Below, one piece after another: positions 23,659 through 33,551 of a stretch of DNA of 64,000 nt. The stretch lies in contig NC_135777.1 in NCBI RefSeq assembly GCF_028453695.1, positions 1,984,001 to 2,048,000 of the forward strand. Direction: 5' to 3'. The notes beneath the pieces were generated by a model. That model worked only from the letters and a program-made list of their open reading frames with translations, ran no database searches and was not told the origin of the DNA. The stretch's first letter is position 1. Every line of letters starts with the position of its first letter. The stretch is from Augochlora pura. Its lineage: Eukaryota > Arthropoda > Insecta > Hymenoptera > Halictidae. A program made the translations under genes and the position numbers.

Positions 23659-24659
23659 TTAACCCATTAACTGCCAAATTTTGTTTCAATTTTTCATGGA
23701 AAAATTCACGTGTATGCGTAATATGTATGTTACGTGATTATATGATTATATTCAAATTACGGTTTATTGTTGCGGTATTTTATACTTTTTAGAAAGATCC
23801 AAATGCGGATTGCGAAGAGAAATAAAAATTAATAAGGAACAACATATTTCTATAGTATGAGTTATTTTATATGTTCTGAATTATATGTTTCTGTATGGTA
23901 TTTAATTATAACACTTTACCGTCCATAAATGTTTCTGTTATTATAGAGTTATTATAGGGATTAATTCTATTAACAAGTTCATATTTTCATAATGTTAACT
24001 CTGAACAATATTTACGCCATCTATTTTATTTATTTTATTAATTATTATTTATTTTATTAATCTAATCTTTAAAGAATTGTATAAAAATATTGGAGATTAC
24101 AGTAGTTCAATGTTAAATTTCCGTTTCAATTTTTACTTTATTTATTTCATTAATGGCGAAAGGATATCTATTATTGAAAAGATTATATAACAATATTAGA
24201 GCTTACAATAGCTCAACGTTAAATTTTACTTTCCACTATTATTACATTTCGTCGATGACTACTATTGAAAACATTATATAATAATATTAAAGCTTACACT
24301 AGTACAAACCGACACGTTTATCTCAATAATACAAACAACAAATCTATGAAAATCGGAGGTCAAAAGCCAATTTATAGACAACCGGTCGGTAAAGTGATAA
24401 TATAAAAAACAAACCCCCAAAAATATCATACCCCGAGTGCAATAATTTCATCGGACACGACTCGCAAACGCTCTCGAAATTTTGTTCGCCCGTGAAAAAG
24501 AAACGAAACAGAAAATACAGAGCCTCTGTTATAAACAATATCGGCTGAACGAAATGAAATTAAACTGTCGAACGCACACGATACATTCTTCGCGCCAAGC
24601 GGTGCACGTAAAATTCGAAACTCCCCCCAAAACGTGGATCGTGGCAGTTAATGGGTTAA
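23659..24659. mobile_element. piggyBac-type non-autonomous element with perfect 14-bp TIRs and TTAA flanks
   Basis: The left end (23659-23676) reads TTAA then CCCATTAACTGCCA. The right end (24642-24659) reads TGGCAGTTAATGGG then TTAA, the exact reverse complement. The 1001-bp interior is AT-rich with no transposase frame. It contains repeated words such as TTATATAATAATATTA-like variants and AGCTTACA. A TTAA target duplication with TIRs starting CCC is typical of piggyBac-superfamily elements (established), so this is probably a MITE or internally deleted copy (inference). It sits about 345 bp after the ADAM10 stop. Confidence 0.75.
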
Positions 24660-26622
24660 TAAATTGCCGAAAGTTTCCGCAGACGAAGGGTCAGCGCGCG
24701 TCGGCCACGGTTTCGTTTGGACAACCGCAATTCGAACGCGAATTTCCCTTCGCCCTTACCGACGCCCCCCTCGCCCCCCGGTGAAACTCGATTCGCGGCG
24801 AACAGCCTCGCGACAAAAATGAATGGTTCGGGCGAGCAACGGCGTCGGGCGACGGTGATTTAAGTCACCGGGACGACGGCGTGTCGCTTCCGGAAACTTG
24901 GATTGTAATTTTCGTCGGCGGAGGAGGTGCGGGTTTCCCGGAACTGTGTACCGAACTTAGGTCTAAGGAGACAATATTTTATCTCCGCTCGTGTAATAAA
25001 GGGATCGATTCCGGCGGGAACCAAGCGTATTGAGCGGCCGAGTTCTCCGCGTGTAAATATTGTACAGACTCTTGTACCGCTGTCGCAATAGATTAGTTTC
25101 TAGAAAGTAAGAGGGGTTGCCGAAGGAAGCTCGCGCACGGGCCGGAAGTTTGCGGAACGGTGTGGATTCTTGTGATTCCGTGTAGTCAGACAGCTCTTCG
25201 CATAGGAGCGGACCAAACATAGGAGGTGGAGAGAGTCCCAGCGCTGAACTCGTAGATGTGTATATAAACGAACGATTGTTACTGTACAATAAATCGTATG
25301 TCATCATTCACTATTGGAAGGCGAACGATTATTTCTTCATACCTGTCTCATGTCGCCACCCGAGTTCCCTATCGACAAATCCCTTCTATCAAGTGTACCG
25401 GAAAATGATTGAAGAAAATGATAATATGTTTGTACACGTAATGATATTTACTTTAATTTAATATTAATTCAATATTAATTCACTTTAATTTAATATTATC
25501 CCAATATTAATTTATTTTCATTTGATATTAATTTAATATTAATGTAACTTATTTATTACGCTACAATTTCTATCATTACTTATTGCATTCTTGCACACGT
25601 AATGGCAATTTATGAATATCTTTTTTGACAAATATTGTCGAGCGACGGTTGATTATTAAAGACCCAAACGAAATCAGGTGAAATCAACGGTAAATTGATA
25701 AAACCAACATTCCCTTAGCATAATGGAAGTTAAACGGAGTCGAAGTTTCATCGGAGTTCCTTTTTACATCGTTCTACAAAAAGCTTAACAACTACTCTTA
25801 AAGTAATACCCTAGGGCGATAGGCTCTCCTTAATCTTCTTTCCTGGTCTTCTTTCTTGAGGCTTACATTAAAGACAAAAGTTTGGCAAAGGCAAGTATTG
25901 AATCTTTTGATTTTTTGAATCGACAGATTGGTCTATATAATTCTTACGCACAAGAATTGTATATGTATATATATACATATATACATATATAGATAGATAG
26001 ATAGAGATAGAAAGAGAGAGGATTCTTGTATATAATTCTATATATCATTATATGTATAATAATTATATAATAACAATAGTAATAATAATTATTATTATTA
26101 TAAACTTATTATAATGATTATAAATACTCTAAATGTGAATAAAAACTGGCTTTGAAAAATGGAACCTTTTCAGTCCTACCAGTAAGTACAAACATTGTGG
26201 ATTGCGCTAAAATGCCAAACGAGTTAAAATACAATGAAATTTAACGTAATACCTTCATCTATCACGATCCTCTTCACTTCTTCTACAACAAATATCTGCA
26301 AAATATACAAAAATTGTCATTATTAATGTTTTCTGGCGACCCTACATTCTGTGGAGGTTTTCTTTATAAATAAACTAAGTAATTAAAATATTTCCACTCT
26401 ACACTTGTAATTTAATTAAGTGTCCTATATCAAATTATTAAAATAATAAATTATTCCTGTTCAATAGATATGTGTTCTCTCTAAGAAAATTTATTATAAA
26501 CTGAATGACACGTTGGTAGGAAACAATAACAGTTGAATCAATATTTACAAGGTTGCAAAACCTTATTCGTTAATTCAATCGATATTAATAAATTGTCGAT
26601 ACAACAGAAAACGTTAGTACGT
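24660..26622. other. Intergenic DNA between ADAM10 and mRpL23
   Basis: 24660-25260 is moderately GC-rich and 25440-26600 strongly AT-rich. Near 25440-25550 the words TTAATTTAATATTA and CAATATTAATT repeat. At 25960-26022 there is a simple repeat of TATATACA, GATA and GAGA units. No exon was recognised. Confidence 0.6.
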
Positions 26623-26819
26623 GGCGCCTCTTGCGGAGAAAAAGTGAAGCTCCTTTTGATGTCCGTACAGCGCCAATTAGTGCAGTGACAAAACGCTCAA
26701 ACTGTTAGCCAAATTCGACTGATGGTAAATTAGCGAACAGTTTGAGCGTTTTACCGCTGCACCAATTGGCGCTGGACGGATTTCGAAGAAAGCTTCATGG
26801 TTTTTCCAGTAGAGGCGTT
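26623..26819. repeat. Foldback element: 87-base inverted arms, 23-base loop
   Basis: Left arm 26623-26709 and right arm 26733-26819 are reverse complements over their whole length, roughly four-fifths identical by eye. The core word CAGCGCCAATT followed by AAAACGCTCAAACTGTT is perfect on both sides. The loop is 26710-26732. It ends about 155 bases before the mRpL23 start codon. It may be a foldback MITE that also acts as a promoter-proximal structure. Confidence 0.88.
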
Positions 26820-26974
26820 ACAATCGAATAAGGCTACCAATTTTAGCTTTTCGACACAGATGGCGTCATTAAATTATATTGTATACGAGGTTATGTTCAC
26901 TGCATAAAAGATAAATTAAAAGTAAACGAATCATTGAGTGTTGTACCAACAAATTTTTCTAATCGGACTACAAA

Positions 26975-27614
26975 ATGTCTACTCGGTGGTACGTACAATT
27001 ATAGTAATACGCAAACAAGCAACGTTCTTACAATGCTGTTAAAAGAATTTTCTGAGATATTAGTATCGTATCCATTGTTATAAATATTGTCGGTCTTTAG
27101 GTATCCTTTGTACCAAATTGGAAATCCACAACTTAGAGTATTCCTCCCAAACTTTTGGATGAAGATTGTTAGCACTACCAAGCAACCAGACTCTGTTGTC
27201 ACATTCCATTGTTCGATGGAAATGACAAAGCACGACATTCATAATTATTTAGAAAAGATCTACAATGTGACTCCGGCTGATGTTAGAACTAGGATTGCAA
27301 TGGGAGATACAAAAATATGTCCAAAATATAAATGTGTAATTAAAGACGACGACTATAAAGTGGCTCATATTTCATTGGTAGGTAGAACATTTGTTTCTAT
27401 TCACGTTTAATAAGAATTAAGCAGATTGTATTGATATATTCATATGTATTCTTTATAATTGCAGAAAAAGGGTCAGAAATTCACTTTTCCAGATCTGTTC
27501 CCACCACAAGAAGGAAAGAGTGAGGAAGAGCGCTTTGAGGAGACAATGAAGGAATATAAGAAATTTGTAGAACCAAATGATATGCCAGGTTTACCTACTT
27601 GGTTTAGGATATAA
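26975..27614 (+). CDS. mRpL23: Mitochondrial large ribosomal subunit protein uL23m (mRpL23)
   Basis: Three exons (26975-26988, 27101-27377, 27465-27614) encode 146 residues. The protein is part of the mitochondrial 39S/54S large ribosomal subunit, near the exit of the peptide tunnel. After the start MSTRW, the second exon carries YPLYQIGNPQLRVFLPNFW, then SMEMTKHDIHNYLEKIYNV, TRIAMGD and IKDDDYKVAHISL. The third exon encodes KFTFPDLFPPQEGKSEEE and ends GLPTWFRI. These match the conserved metazoan mRpL23 pattern, and the length is typical. The first exon has only 14 coding bases; the Trp codon is split TG|G across intron 1. Introns are 112 and 87 bases. A strong hairpin repeat lies just upstream and AATAAA lies 25 bases after the stop. 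The next gene faces it tail-to-tail. Confidence 0.95.
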
Positions 27615-27638
27615 AATACGATTATACATTTAGAAGAA

Positions 27639-27644
27639 AATAAA
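27639..27644 (+). promoter_or_regulatory. Poly(A) signal, mRpL23
   Basis: AATAAA 25 bases after the mRpL23 stop codon. Confidence 0.8.
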
Positions 27645-27847
27645 TCCCATTTAATCTTATGCATAAATTATCGAGTACCTTTACATTTGATAGCTTAGCT
27701 TAGTACAAATATGTGTATAAAAAATAAAACATACCGCAAATGGATATATGATAAAAATAAAATAATGTATATACACATAAGAAATGATACGCATGTTCTA
27801 ACCGTCTAAGCTTACATATTTAGAATAGATTGGTCTCTCGAATAACT

Positions 27848-28198
27848 TCAAAACTCAGTCAACATATATCCATATGTTCTGCATTGTGGACATTGTGCAA
27901 TGTCAAGCAAGAAGATTGTCTGAAAAAGGAGAAAAAAGCAAACAGTATAAATTGGCAGGTCACAGAGACCAATATTGCACTTAAAAGATGGTTATCAAAA
28001 AAGGCAACAAACCTGTGGATGAACAGGACAAAAGTAACGTACTCTGCCTGTTGTCAAATATCCGCAAACATTGCAAAGCACGTATGAATGAGGCCTGTTG
28101 CAGAGACATTTATCAGGCAGCAAAGAACTAATTGCCATTCCTCTGCCTCTGGCTACCCTCGGAGGAGTCCGGTTTTCGGAAAGCGGTCCGGTCAACAT
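27848..28198 (-). CDS. Tiny Cys/His-rich putative zinc-binding protein, two exons
   Basis: Exon 1 (28013-28198) ends GYLTTGRVRYFCPVHPQ at a CAG|GTTTGT donor. Exon 2 (27848-27919) follows a TTTTCTCCTTTTTCAG acceptor and encodes TIFLLDIAQCPQCRTYG, then YMLTEF and stop. The join is in phase and gives 85 residues. A second in-frame Met (MAISSLLPDK, residue 21) would give 65. The ordered metal-ligand candidates are CLC, CNVC, CPVH and CPQC, suggesting one or two zinc sites. The layout (CxxC, Gly-Arg, CPxHP, then a hydrophobic strand before CPxC) reminds me of small uncharacterised insect proteins such as Drosophila CG13380; this is from memory, not a search. Function unknown. The gene is tail-to-tail with mRpL23, with 233 bases between the two stop codons. 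Confidence 0.75.
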
Positions 28199-29717
28199 TC
28201 TGCAAATTACCCTGTCTAATTAATTCTAGAAATAATCAGCGCGAAAAATAATTACTCTTAAGTAACATAAACTCCATGCAAGCAGTAAGTGATCTGGCAT
28301 CTTTCTAGAAAGAGCAGGCAAAAAAGCGTTAAATTAAACGGGCACTTTCTATATCATATATCCCGTCTGTGCATAAACGGTTCGTTAACGAACGACTGCA
28401 CTTCGAATTGTAAATTCATGACACAAATTCCTACGTGCGAACGTGATTCATTCTGTTCTATTCGCGCCGTCTTAATTTCCGGCTGACCGGAACATCTCTT
28501 ACGTACCCGTTGTCTGATTTCTGATTGTTCATTTGTGCACACGATCTAATAAGACGCCAGTGTAACGGTCATTTACGACGTTGTCCGCAAGTTACCGCTG
28601 AATCAAATCACTGCGAAGAAACGTCTTCTTGAATGAGAGTGACTTCTGAATGCGTTCAAACTTCGAATCGAAGATTACATGGAACCCTGTCTCTGTTAAT
28701 TAAAATTATATTACACTGGCAGTAAAATTAACCGTTGCGTAAAAGGTGTCGACTACTTACTTGTAATGTTAGAAGTTCTCGTAATATTAGACGGCAGTTT
28801 TCATAATTCCTTCGAGTGTAAATATACATTAGCATCGACCGTTACTTAAGAACACAGCGAGCACTGTAAAATTGTCATGGTCAAGTATCGACACAACGAA
28901 AGAGCATACAGATGAAATAAAAACACGAAACAGATTTTTTCGCATGAAAACAACCTAAGCACGTTTTTTTCCTAGTGGAACCACTGCGAGATCGGGGACG
29001 TCTGACCGGTCGAAACACCGCCGCGCTTCTGACAAATGTATATAGCCCCCCCAAGAAATAGGTCCAACTTTATAGAAGGAAAACGTTTGAACCTGTCGAT
29101 TATCGAGTGACCAGTACCAAAACATAAACGAGTCAACTAACCTACGGTACAACCGAACGCTACTCTATTCTACATGAATTTTTACAAGTATTTTATTTAA
29201 TAAATAACAAATTCTTGAAAAGAATGCAGCGTTTTTCTTCGTAATGAAGTTTTGACTGTAATCGTGTTATGGCGAGGAGGTAAAATTAAGTGTTTTCATC
29301 GTTTTTCATGCTCTTAATGTTCGAATACAATATGCATTATTACTATTATTATTATTATTATTAGATTGTGTATCAGTGGGATTAAGATTTTTGTGCGAAA
29401 TAAAAATGTTTGCAAATAATATAGGGGACAGAAATCCAATAGAAATTTATTACCCACTTGCATGATTTGAATAAGTCTTTGAGTTGACTTGATATAAATT
29501 AAATTCAAACAAGTAGCACGTAGAATATAAATGTTTGCATTGCTTTTAATATTATTAATAATATGGCTTAGATCTTTAATTAAAAGACGCAAGTAAAGGT
29601 CAATGTTTACTGGTTTAAAAACAAAATGATCGCACACTTTCGTCCTAATTGCGTTCCGAGTAAGAAGTATTAAAAATCCGTGTATCCACGGCGAATCGAT
29701 CCAACTTGTGCTAACAC
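28199..29717. other. Spacer between the zinc-binding gene and TTLL1
   Basis: The two genes diverge from this 1.5-kb region, so both promoters should lie here. No TATA-like or other core element stands out. Open frames, such as one on the minus strand at 28955-29152, show no family similarity. A short (TTA)n run lies near 29337-29362. Confidence 0.55.
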
Positions 29718-32700
29718 ATGGCGTCCGGTGCTATCGCCGAAGGCAAACGTACCGCGAATTTAAGTTTATCCACCAATTACGGCAGGTAAAATGAAAAAAC
29801 AGCTTGAAAGAATTCATTCCAAAGTTCGCTTTAACGAAACTTTTCAATTTAAATGAAACTCTCGTCAGTTCTATTCTCGACAAACTACTACATTGGATCA
29901 TAAACAATCGTCTGCCTTTCTCAAGTTACAATCGATCCAATACATTCAACAGTTAACGATAATTGACTATTTGTTTATGCAGGATATCAACTAATGCGGG
30001 GGACAGGAAAGTCTCATTTTGCACAGACGTCGACAAGTCGATAATCGTGCACAATTTCGAGAAACGAGGATGGGTGCAGGTCGGGCCGGAGGACGACTGG
30101 AATTTTTATTGGTAAAGAAGAAAAATGACGAGTCGATTTGATCGATAGGAACGAACGAATAAATATTGACTGGCTATTGTTGCTACAGGGCGGCCACTCA
30201 GTCTTGCAGGACGATATTCAGCGTAGAAATCGGATACAGGATGGACGACAAACAGTGCGTTATTTTCCGTCCAAAATAGCAATAAATATTGATAACCATT
30301 AATCGAGCACTACGCGGTATATTTTCTTGGCCTAGAATGATCAATCATTTCCCGAATCATTACGAACTCACGCGGAAGGACCTGCTCGTGAAGAATATCA
30401 AACGGTATCGGAAGGAACTGGAACGAGAGGGAAACCCATTGGCGGAAAGAGGAGATGGTCCAGTCAAATATCTTTACCTTGACTTCATTCCTGTCACGTT
30501 TGTTCTACCAGCAGGCACAGTATCATTTTTTAACTGTATAATAACTTACTATTGACGAAACCGTTACATTTATTAGCGGTAACTCAATATGAAATAAATT
30601 TAGTCCTATCCACAGATTACAACATGTTCGTAGAGGAGTACCGGAAGTCTCCCCAAAGTACATGGATCATGAAACCGTGTGGAAAGTCTCAAGGGGCTGG
30701 GATTTTTCTGATCAACAAGCTAAGTAAGCTGAAGAAGTGGTCCCGAGAAGCGAAGAACCCGTTCAATCCGAATTTAACCAAGGAATCGTATGTTATATCT
30801 AGGTAGGCATCGTTTGCTTGTCGGAGAACAATACAAATGAAATATTATTTATTGTAATACGTTTATAGATACATTGACAATCCCCTTTTAATCGGGGGCA
30901 AGAAGTTCGATCTACGATTGTACGTTCTCATCACGTCCTTTCGACCGTTGAAGGCCTATCTGTTCAAGCTGGGCTTCTGTCGATTTTGCACTGTCAAATA
31001 TGACACTAGCATACAAGAATTGGACAACATGTACATACACCTCACGAACGTGTCTGTGCAAAAGCATGGCGTGAGTTCTGCTTCGACGGAGCTTCAAATT
31101 TTTAAAAATCTCTGTTGACTGGAGACATTATCGCCGCATTGCATTCTAGCCCTTTATCCTACGGTTTTTGTCGCGAAGCAGATGATTTTAACAAAAAATG
31201 GTCAAGGTGTGCCTAAACCGATTTATTTCCGGCTACGACCCGCGGCAAGTGCTTTACTGCTTGCACGCAGTCAGCGACCATGCTCAGGTAAAGCAGGTAA
31301 TTAAGAGCCTTTAATTGTTTGCCCTTTAGGAGGAGTATAACTCGAAGCATGGTGGCAAGCTGAGCGTGCACAATTTGAGATTGTACCTAGAAAGCACTCG
31401 GGGAAAAGCAGTCACGGAAAAACTGTTCGCCAATATCACCTGGTGCATCGTCCACTCTTTGAAAGCTGTCGCCCCGGTCATGGCGAATGATCGACATTGT
31501 TTCGAATGCTATGGTTACGACATCATCATCGACAACGAGCTGAAACCGTGGCTCATAGAGGTTCCTTTAATCCTGTGTTTATCATTCTTAGTGATCGGAT
31601 CGATACCGATATTCAAGCGATTCGACAGTACTCAATAGAAAGTATCAATATTTATTTGATACTTCTATACATGTATCAATATTTGTTTGATACTTGATGA
31701 ATTTTTATTTTTATTATCTGATTTTCTTCAAAACAAATTTGCTTTCTTTTTAAGTTGGAAATAGCTGATATACTATAATAGCATTCCTTCAACGAACGGT
31801 ATACGCTTAATAAAATGTCCCATCTGTTAGGTTTACAATTTCTTAAAATCATAACCGTGTTTTTTTCGTCAATAAAGTAATTACTGCATTTTCGCACAAT
31901 AAAACATCGCATGCCTCATCCACAACACGTTTTCGGTTTATAGCAAGCCACCAGCTGGCACCGTCTCGTTCACCCGCTACCTGCGGGCACTGTCTCTTTT
32001 CCTTTTGCCAGGTAAACAGTTTCCTTTAGTTTCTTTTTATTAGTTTTTCCAGACTGGAATCGATTAGTATTGATCCGGTATCGAACCGATCGCTGACCAG
32101 TCTTCCTTTGATCATTTTTCCACTTCTAAAAAGCAAGCTCTTTTGCATCCCCGTTGCTATAACAAATGACTGCACATAATCTCGAAAAACACACAGTACC
32201 ATTTATCATATGTATATCTGGGAGTCAAAGAACAGCTATAGCGTTAGGGGCTTGATTCCCCTACAAACGAGGTCCTGTTTTCCCCAACACCGAGTGTCAT
32301 TAGTAAAGGACCTCTCCATCCGTGTCAGTTTCAAATTACGTCAGAGGGTGAGAGTATGTGGAAACGAGGGTATCGTGAAATGTCAGCCGCGAAAGTGTAA
32401 ACAGGGAAAGGTAGTGAAAACTGACTCCGACGGGAGAACAGATTTTGGGAAACAATTATGCCCGGACGATCACTCCCTAAACTCTTAACAACTGTTTTTT
32501 TTTACTAATTCTAGGTGAACGCTTCTCCATCGCTGACTTCAACGACGGTGAACGATAGGATCTTGAAGTACAAACTGATCGACAATATAATATCGATCGT
32601 TGTGCCTCCGGACGGCGTCCCGGAGTAAGTTCTACAATCAATTACATTTCCACACCTTTCAGCTTATTGCATCACCTTTCATTATTTTATTGGTAGCGTT

Positions 32701-32829
32701 AAGTGGAACAAGTGCCCACTTCCAGAAGCCTTAGGCAATTTCGAACTACTTTTGGATGAAGAAATCTGCGCGCAAGAGGAAAAAGACAACTCTAATAAGA
32801 ATCGAGCATCTTCGAGTAAATGGAAGTAA
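29718..32829 (+). CDS. TTLL1: Tubulin polyglutamylase subunit TTLL1
   Basis: Nine exons encode 434 residues: 29718-29785, 29983-30111, 30189-30254, 30336-30514, 30616-30802, 30869-31070, 31330-31560, 32515-32624 and 32697-32829. All phases agree. The protein is the catalytic subunit of the polyglutamylase complex that adds glutamate chains to tubulin, mainly in cilia and neurons (known for the family). Diagnostic stretches are NNF-like IVHNFEKRGWVQV, NHFPNHYELTRKDLLVKN, the ATP-grasp segment STWIMKPCGKSQGAGIF, NPLLIGGKKFDLRLYVL, FCRFCTVKYD, HLTNVSVQKHG, and the metal-binding end GYDIIIDNELKPWLIEVNAS. Human TTLL1 is 423 residues; this one has about 20 extra residues at the N-terminus (MASGAIAEGKRTANLSLS). 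Intron 4 needs a GC donor (CAG|GCACAG at 30515), and intron 7 a weak donor (GAG|GTTCCT). Confidence 0.96.
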
Positions 32830-32868
32830 CTGTTTAATCAGAAACAGTTGAAGTGTACTTCTCGGAAG

Positions 32869-32874
32869 AATAAA
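32869..32874 (+). promoter_or_regulatory. Poly(A) signal, TTLL1
   Basis: AATAAA 40 bases after the TTLL1 stop codon. Confidence 0.8.
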
Positions 32875-33551
32875 AATTATAAGTGTGAGGATACGATCGA
32901 CTCGAGCGATTTCATTTAGCTCTGATAAGTGCATCACCGCACATTAACGCGAAGGAAATATTGCAAAGATTGTTCCTTTGTTTTCTGTTAGCTTCTTTTA
33001 TAAAACTATTTGAATTAGCACAGTCGGCGATCGGTACAATTTGTAGAATCCAGCAAACTTAATTGCTAGTGTTTAGAACAATCGTATCAAATATCCAAAC
33101 ACTGTTCGGATCGTGTGCCGAGGGAGGGTTCAAATTGCGAAGCATGCGTAGACGCAGGGAATAGGTTCCGCGATCAACGCGCATGTACTAAAACTTCCAA
33201 ATGCGTGTCTCTCAGAGTATTTTCCTTGCACCTGCATGAAATCTGTTGATAAATCGAGATTCTCCGTAAATACGCGTCGCAGTCGTCACGTTGACAAACA
33301 CGTGTTTATCCAGGCGGACTTATAAATTGCGTTAAATTCTCGCGGATGCGTTATGTCCGTCCGCATATAAGGGTGAATACCTCGCGGGGGTGGCTTAGAT
33401 ATGTTCGAACCGGTGCGGCGCTCTGTCATATGATCCGCTAAATTCCTCATCGAACTACAGACGAACATTATTTCTATAAACTTCTCTCTCCAATCTTCCA
33501 AATCATGCATTTGAATCATCGAATCATGTGGGTAAAACGTGTAGCTTCGCG
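32875..33551. other. Short intergenic spacer between TTLL1 and the guanylate cyclase
   Basis: Both neighbours read to the right. This 0.7 kb should hold the cyclase promoter and 5' leader. No other coding or repeat signal was seen. Confidence 0.55.

Noticed and set aside
22604..23689. 361-codon frame on minus
   Set aside because: Shadow of the GC-rich last ADAM10 exon on the other strand.
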